A DNA stretch of 64,000 bases from Asterias rubens (GCF_902459465.1 NC_047083.1:9911526-9975525), one strand, 5' to 3'; positions 11,034-23,508 are shown, counted from the stretch's first letter. The notes: a model not told the origin generated them from the letters alone. Made by a program: numbers and translations.

Positions 11034-12024
11034 CTGAAATGGTAAGAAAAATACAAACTTTGACTCCACATTGGGGTAAGGGTTGCAAATTATCAGCATT
11101 TATAATTATCAGTTAAATTTACAATAACAAATTCTGATATGAACCTCAAGGGGAAATAAGCTAATTAGGGGCCATTTGAAATAGTCAATGTTGAAAAACA
11201 GATGTTTTAATAATTGGTGCGCAATAAAAATAAAGTCGGGATTTCAAAACACTTAAAAAGTTTGTAAGTGGGCGACAGGTACCCTATAATTAGCCAAACA
11301 AACATATGTTCTGTTTTTTTGTTACCAGACCTACTCAAAATTACACTGTGAACTTCGCAAGACTTAATTTTTATTTGACCTTTTTAAATATGTAATCCCA
11401 TAATAATATCATTTCAATAAATGGGATGGTCACCGTGCACCCAATGACCAACCAAGTTTGCATGTGTAAGCTCACAGTCACATGTGGGCTTAGGCAGTGT
11501 GTACTTGGTTTGGTATGCCCGCTATACTGTTTACTCAGTACTTTGCCAAGTTCTGTGTAACAGTCACAGAATAACCCTCCAGCAGGGTTCAACCCCATGA
11601 CGATTAAAAATTGTACAAGATTATTTTATATGTCATCAAATGTAAACATCTCACAGTGCAAGATATTAGTTGTTTATGACTTTACAACTAAATTAGGATA
11701 TGCAATAACCTCTAGCCAACCTTTTACTCTATACATTGTACCTATGGTGGGGTAAAAATCTGAGCCAATTACTAAACACACATTTAAAGTGTCTACTGCA
11801 CATGACAGACTTTTCTAGATGTGCGCATAATTAATTAAATCCCGCCCATTCTGGCTGTCCAAATAAACATCCACGATGCACATGAGGGTGACTACCTTGT
11901 TCCCAACAGTACCTGATGATCAGACTCTTGTATGTGGACTAAACATTGTGGGGATGAGCATATATTGCATGAGGGCCTTTGTGTTATTCCACTTCCAGGC
12001 CTATAACAAAGTTCTCAAGCTTAC

Positions 12025-12159
12025 CAGGTCCATCTTTCACAAGTTTAGGTTTGGTGAGTCCATTGTACTCTGTCAGTCTTAGTCTCTCTGAAGCATTACA
12101 AATCAGATAAACTCTGGATGGATCTGTGCGTAGATGCTCTCCTTTATCTTGTTGAAGGC
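12025..12159 (-). CDS. candidate internal exon, unidentified
   Basis: A minus-strand interval of 135 bp runs between an AG (cttaag) and a GTAAGC donor. One frame is open throughout: two bases, 44 codons, one base, so both ends are phase 1. It contains SERLRLTEYNGLTKPKLVKD. The end resembles the propeptide style of aspartic proteases only loosely (R..L.LTE.G), which would suit the protease relic to its left, but I cannot claim it. A chance open frame is quite possible. The rest of 11050-12020 and 12160-12520 holds nothing I can support. Confidence 0.25.
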
Positions 12160-12529
12160 CTTAAGTTGCAAGTTCTCCTTTAAACACAAATAATAAATAC
12201 ATTTGATCAAATCATAAATTACGGTGCTAACAGTGGAGGCAACTTGGTTCATTAAATATCAGGGTTTGTGACTCACAAAGTTTTTATAGGGAAATAAAGT
12301 CTAAAAACTGGTCAACATCAGAAATGTTTCAAAAAAAAGAAAATATGTAGAAATTTTTAGAGCAAGGGATATTAAAAGAGAAAATGTATGACTTATTTGC
12401 GAACAGGGCTATGAACTTTGATTATAAATACAAATGAGGCTCGATCAAAAAGGCATATTTTGTATTCAGTAAACAAATAGTAAAAAAACAATTTAAAAAG
12501 GTATTTGGATGGAAATTGAAATGCAAAGC

Positions 12530-13200
12530 AAGAAATAAGGGAAGAAGAACTTTTATTAGTATACAACAAAAATATTCACAAAATGGGATTATTTTAAAAT
12601 ACAAGGTTTAAGCATGATATAAGGGAAGAAACTGTTGTTATTATTACACAACAAAAATATGCACAAAATGGAGTTATTTTAAAATACAAGGTTTAAGCAA
12701 GAAATAAGGGAAGAAACTGTTGTTATTATTATACCACAAAAATATTCACAAAATGGAGTTTTTTTAAAATACAAGATTTAAGCAAGATATAAGGGAAGAA
12801 ACTGTTGTTATTATTATACAACAAAAATATGCACAAAATGGAGTTATTTTAAAATACAAGATTTAAGCAAGATATAAGGGAAGAAACTGTTGTTATTATT
12901 ATACAACAAAAATATGCACAAAATGGAGTTTTTTTTAAATACAATATTTAAGCAAGATATAAGGGAAGAAACTGTTGTTATTATTATACAACAAAAATAT
13001 GCACAAAATGGAGTTATTTTAAAATAGAAGATTTAGGCAAGAAATAAGGGAAGAAAACTGTTGTTATTATTATACAATTAAATAATCACAAAATGAAATT
13101 ATTTTCGAAATAAGGGAAGAAACTGTTGTTATTATTATACAACAAAAATATTCACAAAATGAAATTATTTTAAATACAAGATTTAAGCAAGAAATGATGT
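12530..13200. repeat. minisatellite, 85-bp unit, about eight copies
   Basis: The phrase aagggaagaaactg recurs with starts near 12539, 12623, 12708, 12793, 12878, 12963, 13048 and 13114. Five consecutive spacings are exactly 85 bp and the last is shortened to 66. Units are AT-rich with ttgttattattatac and acaaaatggagtt phrases. Related phrases (gaagcaagaaat) continue more sparsely to about 13800. Confidence 0.92.
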
Positions 13201-15921
13201 AGGTACACCTTTAAATAAATTATAACTAAACAGAAATTATTCAAAACAAATACAAGAAGCAAGAAATATTTGTATTATTATTGGTCTATTAAAATTGCAA
13301 ATAATGGCTTGACAAAAAGCCAAATTTGGGATAAACGTTTTTTAGTAAAAACATTTCAATTAAAGGATGGAATTGAAAGAGAAAGGTTACAAAATCTACA
13401 ATCAATGTAGGAACACCGATAACTACCAAAATATATGAAAAGGTGAAATCATTAAAAGTACAAGATAAGAAGCAAGAAATAAGGACAGGAAAAAGGGGAT
13501 AAACCAGAGAGAAGTTGTTATTATTTATTATTCATTATTTGTCTATCTTAGAATTGCAATTATGGCTTGACCATAAAGCAGATTTGAGGATACATTGTAA
13601 TGTAATAAAAATGCATGGCAAAAGTGATTTCAATATTGTCAGGTCAAATGTTGACACAATTCGCCAAGTGTGTGGTGGGGGAGGGAGGGGGGGGGGGCAA
13701 CATCTCTGGGGTACAGAATCAAAACTTAACAGGTATTGAAAAACACGAGATACATGTACATGTAATGTGACTCATCATTGTAAGCAAGAAATCAGGACAA
13801 TCTCTTGCTTGGGTACAAAATCAGTCCCACACCGGCATAGGTCCTACCGGCACCACATGACAGTGCCAGTTATGACTCGTTAGAATAAGGGCATTGTGGA
13901 AATATTATGGGGAAATCTAACCACAACAAAGTAGAAGAACATCAATCATTCCTATTCAATCAGAATGTTATGCAATCGACAGACGGCCGGGCAAGAGACA
14001 TGACTCTTGCTTGGCGTCGTTCATTCAACTTTCAAGATTCAACAAAACTTACTCAAAATGCCGGGTGGTCTGCCTGAAATTTACACCCATTCCCCGGCTG
14101 GCTGTTCTCTGTGATTTGATGTGAATTCCCGTGGTGACACTCGCATTCGCAGACGACAGACAGCAAACAGAATATTGATTTAAAAAGAACTGTTTCCATC
14201 ACAACAATAAAAGCTTTTTTTTCGTTGCAGAAGTCAAAACAACAACCAGCAGTCTTAGTCCCCAATCGTTTTCCATTAGTGCCTGTTTCTTCATACTAAT
14301 ATCTACGTAATAAAAATACTTTAGGTACCATACTAATTCTGTAACTTCTCAAAAGAGGGCGCTGCTTACATTTTGTCGCAATTTTTTGTCGACCCGCTTC
14401 AGAAATAATTACGCCCCCCCCCCCCAAAAAAAAAAGAAGTTTAAGAATTTAAATACAAGAACTACATGTATTCATTATTGAGTTAAAACGGCAAAAATCT
14501 ATGAATTTATCGTCAACAGATGAGTTATCATTTTCCTGGTCCCAATGCTTCCTCCGATACTAAAAAATAATGGAAACAAGATAAAAAGCCTTAAAAAAGG
14601 GGCGTGATTCACGGGGCCACCGTCGTTTATATAAAACCACCCCCTCTATGTTTATCGTTCCTTAAATTATTTTCCCCTTTTTGGGGGAGGGGGAAAGGCA
14701 CTGGAAATTTTGTGGGAGGCGCCCCTCCCCTTCCCTGCCGGCTACGCGCCGCTGCCTGCTTGGGTGACTCCTATACAAGAGATAGGACTAGGTGGTGATC
14801 GCAAATTTCGCTAACCCTAGTTTCGAAATGTGTGACCCGCTCCCTGCGCCCAATTTCATGAAACATGCTAAGCAAAATTCTGCCTGACAAAAAAAAATAC
14901 ACAATATTTTGCTAAGCAAAATAAAAAAAGTTAATTGAGTGGTCACAACAATGTCAGTGGGCTGGTAGCCCGTTTCTGTAATGGCAATGTTTTGTCTATG
15001 CTTATGTGAGTTTTTGTGCTTACAGGTTTTATAAAATCCTTAGCCTTGGTGTCAGTGTCAACATGACCTAGGGGGCGGGGGGGGGGGGAGGGGGGACACA
15101 CTGGTTGATGAGTTAGTCTAACTACTTTCAGACCCAGAAATTTCAACGTTCAAGGTTTTTGAAAAGGGGGGGGGGGGAGGGAGCACCAAAAATCAGGGTG
15201 GCTGCTTCCCTTTTAAGCATAAACTACAACCTGAAATCTTGAAAAAAAAAGGGAAAAAAAAACATGTTTAGCAGAATAATAAGTTTTTTTAGCCCCGTTT
15301 GCTATGCTCTTTTTACTAATGAATTTTAACAAATCTTCGGACAGGATTTGCCAAATGTTTTGAAATATTGATAATTTTTGGACATTTGAAACTAATTTTG
15401 CTCGTTGAATATTTTTGTGTGAAGTTTTCCCCTCAACAAAATAAACTCTAGTAAAGAAAATCAAAGGAATTGACTCAAAAAAATTAATTATTCACTACTG
15501 ACCATGGAACAAATTATCTACATTTTAAAAACCTTTATTTTATTACAGACATTAAAATAATATTTAATTAACACAATTTAAAGGTAAATATTAAACTTGG
15601 CTTGCTGTCATAAATGAACAATCTGTGTTTTTCCTCAAATTTAATGTTAAAAATAACAACAAATTATACACATGAGCCTTTTATACACATACTTGTCATG
15701 TGTGCATTTATACCATAAATATTCTTTTGATTGGTAAACAGTTTGTAACAGCGAAGTCTATTTTCTTTTTCAAAAACTGCCATATTCTTGAGTCGGCCAT
15801 TTTAAGTCTTACTCCCTGACTGACAGGGTTTTGGATACACACAATGCTCATGAGAGTAACCAGACTGTTTTTGTCTACTGAGGAATATCTAATAGATGTA
15901 ATTGAATTGTCAAACAGGCTT

Positions 15922-16110
15922 AAAGGAACATTACAGAATTGTTTTTTGATAACAAAACAGTTGCTGGCAGTGTAAGAACTTTTTGTAATCCACCATATAC
16001 ATAAACTGACAAGGGTTTAGAAGTTTGAGATCGATCAACCATCTGGATCAGAAGAATGATATTGTGCGCTTTCTGCATGGGGCTAGAAATAATTTCAGAG
16101 GGAAATATTT
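15922..16110 (+). mobile_element. MITE family B, 5' part
   Basis: Begins ttaaaggaacattacagaat and continues with acaaaacagttgctggcagt and atccaccata, as in the complete family B copy at 38553-38925. It ends at the boundary where copies A and B continue into family D repeats while copy C diverges. Confidence 0.7.
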
Positions 16111-16140
16111 CACTGGGGAGGGGGCGTGGTTCCAGGTCAG

Positions 16141-16403
16141 GATATCACAAAGAGTTAAGACTAGTCTTATTTAGGACTAGCCTCAAGTTTTTAATATCTC
16201 CTAGGACTACTCCTAAATTAGGACTAGTCTTAACTCTTTGTGAAATCAACCATAGGGGCCGATTTCACAAAGATCTAAGATTGATCTTAACTGCAAATCA
16301 ATCATAGGTGCTTAGTAATGTGTGATGTCACAATACAAATCACCATGGTGATACTGACAACACATCTTACGATGAATCTTAGTGATTTGTGAAATCAGGC
16401 CCT
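16141..16403. mobile_element. two adjacent palindromic MITEs (family D), copy A
   Basis: The first (16141-16253) pairs cacaaagagttaagactag with its reverse complement ctagtcttaactctttgtg. The second (16255-16403) pairs gatttcacaaagatctaaga with a related right arm, atcttagtgatttgtgaaatc. They share the terminal phrase tttcacaaaga. They lie just downstream of the NOSIP stop codon and are duplicated at 47207-47469. Confidence 0.75.
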
Positions 16404-16438
16404 GGAGCCGTAGACGTGATTTGTGGCAATCTTAACAA

Positions 16439-19400
16439 TCACGACGCCATCATGACTGGTCTGGCTTTCTTGGCTTCAAGCGAAGACTCTGCAGCACTCG
16501 CAAATCCAGTTCCTCCCTGAGCAGTAGAAATAAAAAAAATTAACATTACTAAATACAGACTTTTAGACACTTGTCATTGTAAGGATGTAGGCTTGGGTAT
16601 CATCCACTAGGAGCCTGGCTGGTAGAGCAGAATACACTAGGAGAGGGCTACTGCCACCAGGGGCAAGTTGCCACCTACTCCTAGGGCTGAAACAGGGTAA
16701 TCCCCTTCACAGTCTGTAAGGATGAAGGCTTGGGTATCATCCACTAAGAGCCTGACTGGTAGAGCAGAATACACTAGGAAAGGGCTACTGCCACCAGGGG
16801 CAAGTTGCCACCTACTCCTGGGGCTGAAACAGGGTTACCCCCTTCACAGTCCGTAAGGATAGGCATGGGTACCATCCACTAGGAGCCTGGCTGGTAGAGC
16901 AGAATACACTACCTCCCTAACTTTTTACAAAGCATTTAAGCATAAGTGCCTTACTCATCAAGGGCACAAGTGTCATGGTCAGGATCCAACAAGCACTCTG
17001 CTTAAGGTCCCGTGGGCTGAGACATGCCACACACAAAATGAAAAGAAAAAGAAAAAAAGAAAGATATATTTTTAAGTAAGCCATAATTTTTTTGTTTTTT
17101 TCTTTCTACGCAAGTTGCCAGACACACAAGGCCTGAAGGCCTCTTCAAGGTGTGGGCTACAATTGTTTTTTCCCAGAGGCTGTTGCCACCTACTCCTAGG
17201 GCTGAAACAGGGTTACCCCTTTCACAGTCCATACGGATGTAGGCTTGGGTATCATCAGTCCGAAGCCTGGCCGGTAGAGCAGAAAGCACTACCTCCCTGT
17301 GTGACCAAGGATCGCCCCCAAGTTTATGATTCAACCTGGGAAGCGGTAGCCAGGGGCTCACCTGAAGATAGTCTCCGCTATTCGTATAAAACTAACCCTT
17401 CTGATTTTGATGATGTCATTCTCCTTCAGTGTGTCTCCTGTGAAGGGGTCTGTCATGTCCTTCTTTATGATTTTCTTGATACAGTCCATTGTGACGACCT
17501 TCCCACTTAAAAAAAACAATAGAAAAGTACATACTTAAAGTAGGATTATAAATTTTGCGTGGTGGAAGTACAACTGAGAGAGGTTTGCAGTAACACCATG
17601 TGAAAATCTCTTTTGAGTAGTGTTGATTCTGAGAATAACTGGTTGTTAAGGACTCCCACCTTTGTGTACCAACGAGCCCATCCCATCCACCAGTTAATAC
17701 TTTACAAGGCAGTAAATATTGAAGTGTGAAAGTATGCTGGAAGTGTCGTGGCCGAGCAATTAAAAGAATACGGAATTCAAACTCTGGTGTTTCTGATCAG
17801 CAGAGTGTGGGTTGGAATCCCCAGCCGTGACACTTAAGCAAGACATTTAACCATTGCTTCGTCCTTCGGATGGGACGTGAAGCCGTTGGTCCCATGTGTT
17901 GTGTAACGCATGTAAAAGAACCCAGTGCACTTATCAAAAAGAAAAGGGGCTCGCCCCGGTGTTCCTGGCTGAGGCTGCGGCTGAGGCTTGTAAACCCTTA
18001 TATATTAACAGTTTAGATGTTAGTTTTGCATCAGGTCAAAAGAATATAATTTTTGTTACCCTTAAACCGACGTGCTTTATAAGCACTATATCCTGTGTTC
18101 TGTGAAAATATTCAACTGGCTTAAATGTTATATTTGTATACAGTCACATAAGTCTACCTTGGTCGCAGCACAGCACAAGGCGTCTTGTTTGATAAGATGT
18201 CATGCGTGACGGCACATTTGTACCGGATCTGCTTGGCCACCAGAGGGCGCTTGTCCTTGACATCATCAGCTCGTACGAAGTTCACCTGGATAAGGTTCTT
18301 TATCCTCAGAGGCTTCTTGCTCATGGGGCAGTAAACTGCTTTGCTCTGTAGATTTAAAAGTGCGATAATAATAAGTTTATACAAAGTGCTATTTTTAGGT
18401 AGATCAAGGTGCTGTGACAAAAAGAAAATAACGCAATAAAAGCGTAATTTTTGTTAACAATAGACCCCTTGCAATACGCGCAGCGTACTCACATGTGCTT
18501 ATCCTAAGTGTCATTTTGGGTGTCAAAAAACTTATACAAACATGCAAAACAGAGAGTTGACACCCAAAATTACGCGCATTGTTCGGAGGCGCGTTCTATA
18601 TTGTGTAAGACAACAATTATTTTGTGACTTGTTTTACTCATTTCTCAAAAACTACAGCACCTCAGTAATTAATATTTGAAGGGAAACTTGTACTATCTGT
18701 ATCTTCAAACAGTGTAAGTAAAATGTAAACCTGTGGACATTTTTAAAAAGTACCCAAATTCTTTTAAGGAATGTTACAGAATTGGTAAGAAACAAAAATC
18801 ATGAAGGTCACAGATTTACATAATTTTGCTAGCAAAACCAAATCTGTAATGTTCCTTTCAGACTTAAAAAGAAAATGCTTACAGGTTTTTGAACTAAAGT
18901 CGCTTTGGCTTGAGGTGTTAAAGATGGAATCCAGAAACTTGGAAGTTCAGATTTCTTGTCGCCGTTTTCAGAGACAGCTGCTGCTGCTGCTGCTGCTGCA
19001 GTGCCGCTGCTGCTGCTGGTGCTTGGGGTCTCGGAATGATCAAGTTTGGCCCTTTTGGTGGGTGGGGCCTCAGAGAAGGGGTTGAGGGGCTTACTGGTGA
19101 TACTACGCTCTGGAAAAAGAAAAAAAAAGTTTTTAGGGATGAACGGCGAAAGAAAAAAAACTGCATTAAAAATAAAATATATAATGGACGGAAAAGGCAG
19201 GTAACGTTTTTTGTTCATTTTGTATATGGAGATTTGAGAATGATTAATTAAAAAGAAAATGGCTAGAGCGGGATTTGACGTCAAGCAGTTGGTCCCATGT
19301 GTTGTGTAACGCATGTAAACAAACCCAGTGCACTTATCAAAAAGAGAAGGGGTTGCCCCGGTGTTCCTGGCTGTGGCTGCTGTATGCGCCGTAGCACCTT

Positions 19401-21242
19401 GTAAACCCTTATAAGGTGCTAAATAATTGGGTCTCAAAATTCATCTTTCTGCAAGTTTGTATATACTCAGTGCATCGAGTACCTTGTTTGGTAGATACGT
19501 AACCTAAAGACTTCGATATTATTATTATTAAATTCAAAGAAAATCACTTCTTTCTCAAAAAACTAGGTTACTTCAGAGGGAGCTGTTTCTCACAATGTTT
19601 TATACTATCAACAGCTCAACAAGAAAGGTTTTGTGCTAATAATTACTTTGAGTATTTACCAATAGTGTCCACTGCCTTTAAGAGGCGTCCCTTTAAAGTA
19701 AAGTTCTAAGAATTCCATCTCCGTACCTTTCTCAATGAAAGCCTTGACCTTGTCTTCCTTCACTGTCTTCTTCACTTGGCTCACCTCTTCCTTAAAAAAA
19801 ATTTCAAAACAAATTTATCAAATGAATAATATCAATTATAAACAGCCTTTATAAAAGTTTCTGACAAAAATGCCATTCAAGGGCGCAAGTTCGCAAATTT
19901 AGACAAAGTCCAGAAAACTCAAAACAAACCATCGTTAAATTTATAAGGCACCAATACAGTAAGGTGTGGGCTACAATTATTTTTTCCCAGATGCGTTTGC
20001 CACCTACTCCTAGGGCTGAAACAGGGTTACCCCTTTTACAGTCCATACGAATGTAGGCTTGGGTATCATCGGTCCGAAGCCTATAGCCATTAGAGCAGAA
20101 AGCACTACCTCCCCAATTTTACGTAGCAAGTGTCACGACCGAGACTCGAACCCACACTCTGCTGGTCAAACACCAATGGAGAAGATGATTCCATAGAAAC
20201 GTAGAAATCACATCACTAACGCCTAATACTGATTATAATAATAATATTTACATACGCACGTATCCGCCCTGCTGGGTGTTCAAGGCACAGTGAACCCCCT
20301 CCCCCCTCCCCGAAAAAAATAAAATAAAAATACAAACCTGTTGGAGGCGACACTGACGATGGTATTCCTTCATCTGTTTCTCATAGTCTTGTTTCTGCTT
20401 CAAGACATACTCAATAATTGCCTCCTTGTCATACAGATACCCCTCCTCACTGGAAAAGATAAGATTTGGGGTTGAGAGTGTGATGGCCGAGTGTTTAAGA
20501 ATCAAATTCAAGTTCTGGTTGACATAGACACTGGGCACTAACGGTAATTGTCAAAGACCAGTCTTCTTACTTGGTGTATCTCAACATGCATAAAATAAAA
20601 AACCTGTGAAATTTTGTGCTTTCAGATGCTTGATTTCGTGACCTCCAATTCTAAATCCGAGGTCTCGAAATCAAATTCGTGGAAAATTACTTCTTTCTCG
20701 AAAACTATGTCACTTCAGAGGGAGCCGTTTCTCACAATGTTTTCTACTATCAACCTCTCCCTATTACTCGTTACCAAGTAAGGTGTTATGCTTATAATAG
20801 TGTCCACTGCCTTTAAGTCATCGGGGTGTCGGTTCGAATCCCAGTCATGACACTTGTGTCCTCGGGCAAGATACTTTCCCAATAATTGCTTCTCTTCATC
20901 CAGGGGTATAAACGAGTCAACCCTTGGGACAGTAGGCCCTGCATGTACATCCCGCAGCGCAAATACAGGCGCATCTCCTGATTGCCATTTTGTGGGTCAA
21001 AAGGCAGAAATGGTCGACGCACATTGTTCGCAGACACCATCCTTTTCTGCGCGTTTTTTTGACACACAAAATGGCGGAGAGGAGGTGTGCGTGTATGTGT
21101 GCTGAGCGTTGTGAATAGGGTATATACAGAACATACGTTATGACTGGGTTGGCGCAGGGCTGTAGGGTCAAGCAACAACAATCAAAGTCACCCACGGAGT
21201 CCTTCCCAAGCCGGGTCTTGTTAGTTCCATAGCCGGATTGAG
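16439..21242 (-). CDS. NOSIP: NOSIP copy A (nitric oxide synthase-interacting protein), exons 2 to last
   Basis: NOSIP is a conserved RING/U-box-like E3 ubiquitin ligase, first known for binding nitric oxide synthases and also found with the spliceosome. Seven minus-strand exons join in frame: 21137-21242, 20338-20449, 19727-19790, 18883-19109, 18158-18345, 17397-17505 and 16439-16516. All have AG/GT edges and matching phases. They encode in order SGYGTN, FDCCCLTLQPC, EEGYLYDKEAIIEY, a Lys/Glu-rich linker, RSITSKPLNPF, a poly-Ala tract, LPSFWIPSLTPQAKAT, YCPMSKKPLR, KCAVTHDILSNKTPCAVLRP, KKDMTDPFTGD and GGTGFAS...RPVMMAS. These are the family's landmarks. About 293 residues are present. The expected first exon (roughly 30 residues, starting near the MTRH motif) was not seen up to 24 kb, so the copy may be 5' truncated or have a distant exon 1. 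It differs from copy B at two residues. Confidence 0.94.
16581..16915. repeat. minisatellite, 137-bp unit, in the last NOSIP-A intron
   Basis: The phrase gtaaggatgtaggcttggg and variants starts units at about 16581, 16718 and 16855, a period of 137 bp with two and a half units. Each unit contains gagcctggctggtagagc and gttgccacctactcct. A related dispersed fragment with gcctgaaggcctcttcaagg lies at 17110-17330, and others at 19963-20115 and 51190-51390. The same intron in copy B holds more units. Confidence 0.88.
17747..18003 (+). mobile_element. tRNA-derived SINE (type 2) in NOSIP-A intron
   Basis: The tRNA-like head runs gtggccgagcaattaaaag to gggttggaatccccagccg. The body contains cttcgtccttcggatggg, gtgcacttatcaaaaag and gttcctggctgaggc. 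It lies antisense to NOSIP and is duplicated at 49073-49322. Confidence 0.85.
19277..19435 (+). mobile_element. SINE (type 2) body fragment in NOSIP-A intron
   Basis: Lacks the tRNA head. It starts at gacgtcaagcagttggtccc and ends with gcaccttgtaaacccttata and a gctaaataattgggtc tail. The counterpart in copy B is 50485-50645. Confidence 0.8.
19525..19682 (+). mobile_element. MITE family A, right half
   Basis: Starts inside the element (aaaatcacttctttctc) and ends with accaatagtgtccactgcct and TTTAA. It lies immediately 3' (in minus-strand sense) of the 64-bp NOSIP exon. The copy B counterpart is shorter (50745-50831). A relative of this exact right half occurs beside the stray NOSIP exon at 34.6 kb. 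Confidence 0.8.
20475..20960 (+). mobile_element. SINE interrupted by a MITE family A insertion, copy A
   Basis: The SINE head (tgatggccgagtgtttaaga) at 20475-20525 stops where the MITE begins (agacactgggcactaac). The MITE ends at about 20818 with gtgtccactgcctttaa. The SINE then resumes with gtcatcggggtgtcggttcg, its B box, and gacacttgtgtcc. This dates the MITE after the SINE. The same nesting is present at 51745-52215. Confidence 0.8.
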
Positions 21243-22004
21243 CTGCAAGGGTAACGAACAAAGAATTTCATAAGGGCGTCACAATTTATTTAGTCTCTTG
21301 TAATCTGGTTAATACATTATAGAACCTTTATAAAAAACTTATTGATTGAGGAACATCATTTAAAGGGATTGAGATGTATCACTAAAAGGGAGACGATTCT
21401 TTAAAAAATTGATCAATAAAAAATAAAAAAATTTAAAAATATCACAATTCAAAATATTTAAATTCTTGTTTTATATGGAACCTTGAAGTATTTATAAATG
21501 CACTTTTGTATTTTATTTAGCATGTTTAGTCAGATTATTAAAAACCATGACTTGTCTCAAATCAGTTTGTGATGAAATCACAGCAATTAAAATAAAAATG
21601 TACACCAAAGTTCTTCCTTGCCCAATTGGTGCTAAGCACAAGTTCGTTTCATGCTAGAGTCCCATAGCAAATTGTGCTAAGCAAAATCTCACATTAATTA
21701 TAGAACCTAGAAGTGTAACCAACTTATTGATTAAGAATTATCATTTAAAGACTAATGTCATGTTCAAACCATATAGCAAGCCTATCAATATATGGAATTG
21801 TGAACTCTTGAAAGTGATTTGGGGTTGGAAAAAAAACCTGTCTAGGGTGAGACTCAAACCAAAGACCTCCATATTAATTGTATTGTATTGAATTGTAATG
21901 TTTTATTCCAAACTGGAACACACCCCGTAACCCTGGGGGGGGGGGGGGTAACAATTTATATAAAAGCAAAATACAGTTAATGAATAAAACAAATAATCAC
22001 ACAG

Positions 22005-22175
22005 CATATAGCATTCATCTAAACAAGTCTACATGAGCAATAATCAACTGCAATGTCAATCTTGATTTATTGACAATGTCTAAAGTTGAGAGTACAATAA
22101 GAGACAGATATAGCATTCATCTAAACAAGTCTGCATGAGCAATAATCAACTGCAATGTCCATCTTGGTTAATATA
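22005..22175. repeat. about 102-bp tandem repeat, two units
   Basis: Units carry tattgacaatgtctaaagtt, then agatatagcattcatctaaa, then gagcaataatcaactgcaat. The same unit is present at other TRIM 3' flanks in different numbers (29150-29360, 36665-37190, 53310-53960). The interval 21250-22000 is AT-rich DNA with a truncated type 1 SINE at about 21808-21870 and a G run near 21940. No NOSIP first exon was seen there. Confidence 0.8.
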
Positions 22176-22539
22176 AAGATCAAACTTACTCCAAAAACTA
22201 CAATTCAACTACTTTACATAGTTAGTCTGTGCAAACAATGATTTGAAATCATGGACAAAATAATTTCTGTTGCAAGAGTCTCCAGAATCACTCCCAAACA
22301 ACAACAAATGTACACAAAGGAAAGTTTGGAAATATAAAAAAACAGAGAAGTACCATCAAATAAATTTCCATAAAACTACAATTCAACTACTTTACAGTCT
22401 AGTCAGTCTGTGCAAACAATGATTTGAAATCATGAACAAAGTGATTTCTGTTGTAGTGGTTTCCTGAAACCGCCCCAAACAACAACAAAAAGTACAAAAA
22501 GGAGAAATGGTCAATTAGCATGAAATCAAATAGCCACTT

Positions 22540-22808
22540 TCGACTGTGTTTTAAGAAACTTTTATGAATGCACACATATATCGGGCCATCTGGGTCACAA
22601 GAAAATAGTGAAAAACATGAATGAAACAAAATATAAATGAGCAAAACGCTCACTGAGCAATAAACTCCAAACAGGAAATTAGTTTTATTTATTTCTCATC
22701 AAATGCGACATTTCAGACATAAATATTTCAAGGGATGTTTTCTGCCATTACCATCATTAGATCGTGTAATTTTATGTAAATCTGTAATCTGAGCAATTCT
22801 GTAATGTT
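22540..22808. mobile_element. MITE family B, 3' part
   Basis: Contains ttttatttatttctcatc, gacatttcagacataaat and ends ctgtaatgttcct, the right end seen in the complete copy at 38553-38925. Repeated at about 29732-29999 and 54170-54442. Confidence 0.6.
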
Positions 22809-22810
22809 CC

Positions 22811-23173
22811 TAAACGCCCTGGACACAATTGGTAATTACTCAAAATAATTGTTAGCATAAAAACTTACTTTTTAATGAGCAATAGTATGAGACATGGTGA
22901 GAAACGGCTCCCTCTGAAGTAGGTAGTTTATGAGAAAGAAGTAATTTCTCACTGAAACATTTGAATTGAAATCAAGACCTCGGCTAAGGTCTCGAAATCA
23001 AGCATCTGAAAGCACACAACTTGTGCGGCAAGCTTTTTTCTTTCTTCCATTACTCTCTCGCAACTTCGACGACCAATTGGGTTGCAATTTTACAGGTTTG
23101 CTATTTTATGTTTAGATACACAAGTGAGAAGACTGGTCTTTGACAAAAACCAAGTGTCTCCAGTACCTTTAAA
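22811..23173 (-). mobile_element. MITE family A, reversed, TRIM1 3' flank
   Basis: Left edge ctaaacgccctggacac and right edge gtgtctccagtacctttaa, with the internal phrases running in reverse of the usual copies. Counterparts are at 30001-30362 (TRIM2 flank) and 54443-54803 (TRIM4 flank). Confidence 0.85.
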
Positions 23174-23508
23174 TGTGATGATAACAATAAAATAAACAAT
23201 TCACATTATTTTAGCTCTTATGGCATTTTCATAATTGCTTACAACTTTCCAATTACAAATGGAATCTTACTTACAAAGCAAGTTATGGCAAAATATACAA
23301 TAGTTAGCTTTATTACATTTTAATGAGTAATGATTTTCAAAGCAACTCTTTGCATGCAATGTTAAACTTCATAGAATGCTTCTCTTATCAAAAGGAAAAG
23401 GTTGCACTACTTAATGAACAACCCCATAATGTAATAATCAACCCTTTGCATGCTTCTATTTCTTGCAAATACTATTTACTGCCCGATGGAATGTTTTTAC
23501 AAAACCAC

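Larger units (their letters stand above)
13860..16437. repeat. segmental duplication block (NOSIP 3' flank), copy A
   Basis: Homology to 44956-47503 (copy B) and to 61242-63445 (copy C) starts abruptly at acagtgccagttatgactcg. The block contains a homopolymer-rich stretch near 14410, a GC-rich segment at 14690-14760, a palindromic repeat at about 14850-15035 (gctaagcaaaa arms) and G-runs near 15070 and 15165. There is a TTTATT (AATAAA on the minus strand) near 15532 that could serve NOSIP polyadenylation. I see no convincing gene in it. Confidence 0.85.

Noticed and set aside
12530..13200. CRISPR-like array
   Set aside because: Regular 85-bp units have no unique spacers between repeats and the context is animal DNA; it is an ordinary minisatellite.
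14053..14265. Possible small secreted Cys-containing peptide on the minus strand, conserved in three duplicate blocks
   Set aside because: A hydrophobic start and a GTAAGT at the end are suggestive. However, the few differences between copies are mostly amino-acid changing and the upstream frame shifts with a T-run, so there is no sign of constraint.
17115..17510. 131-codon plus-strand open frame
   Set aside because: It spans a dispersed repeat and then reads antisense through a NOSIP exon.
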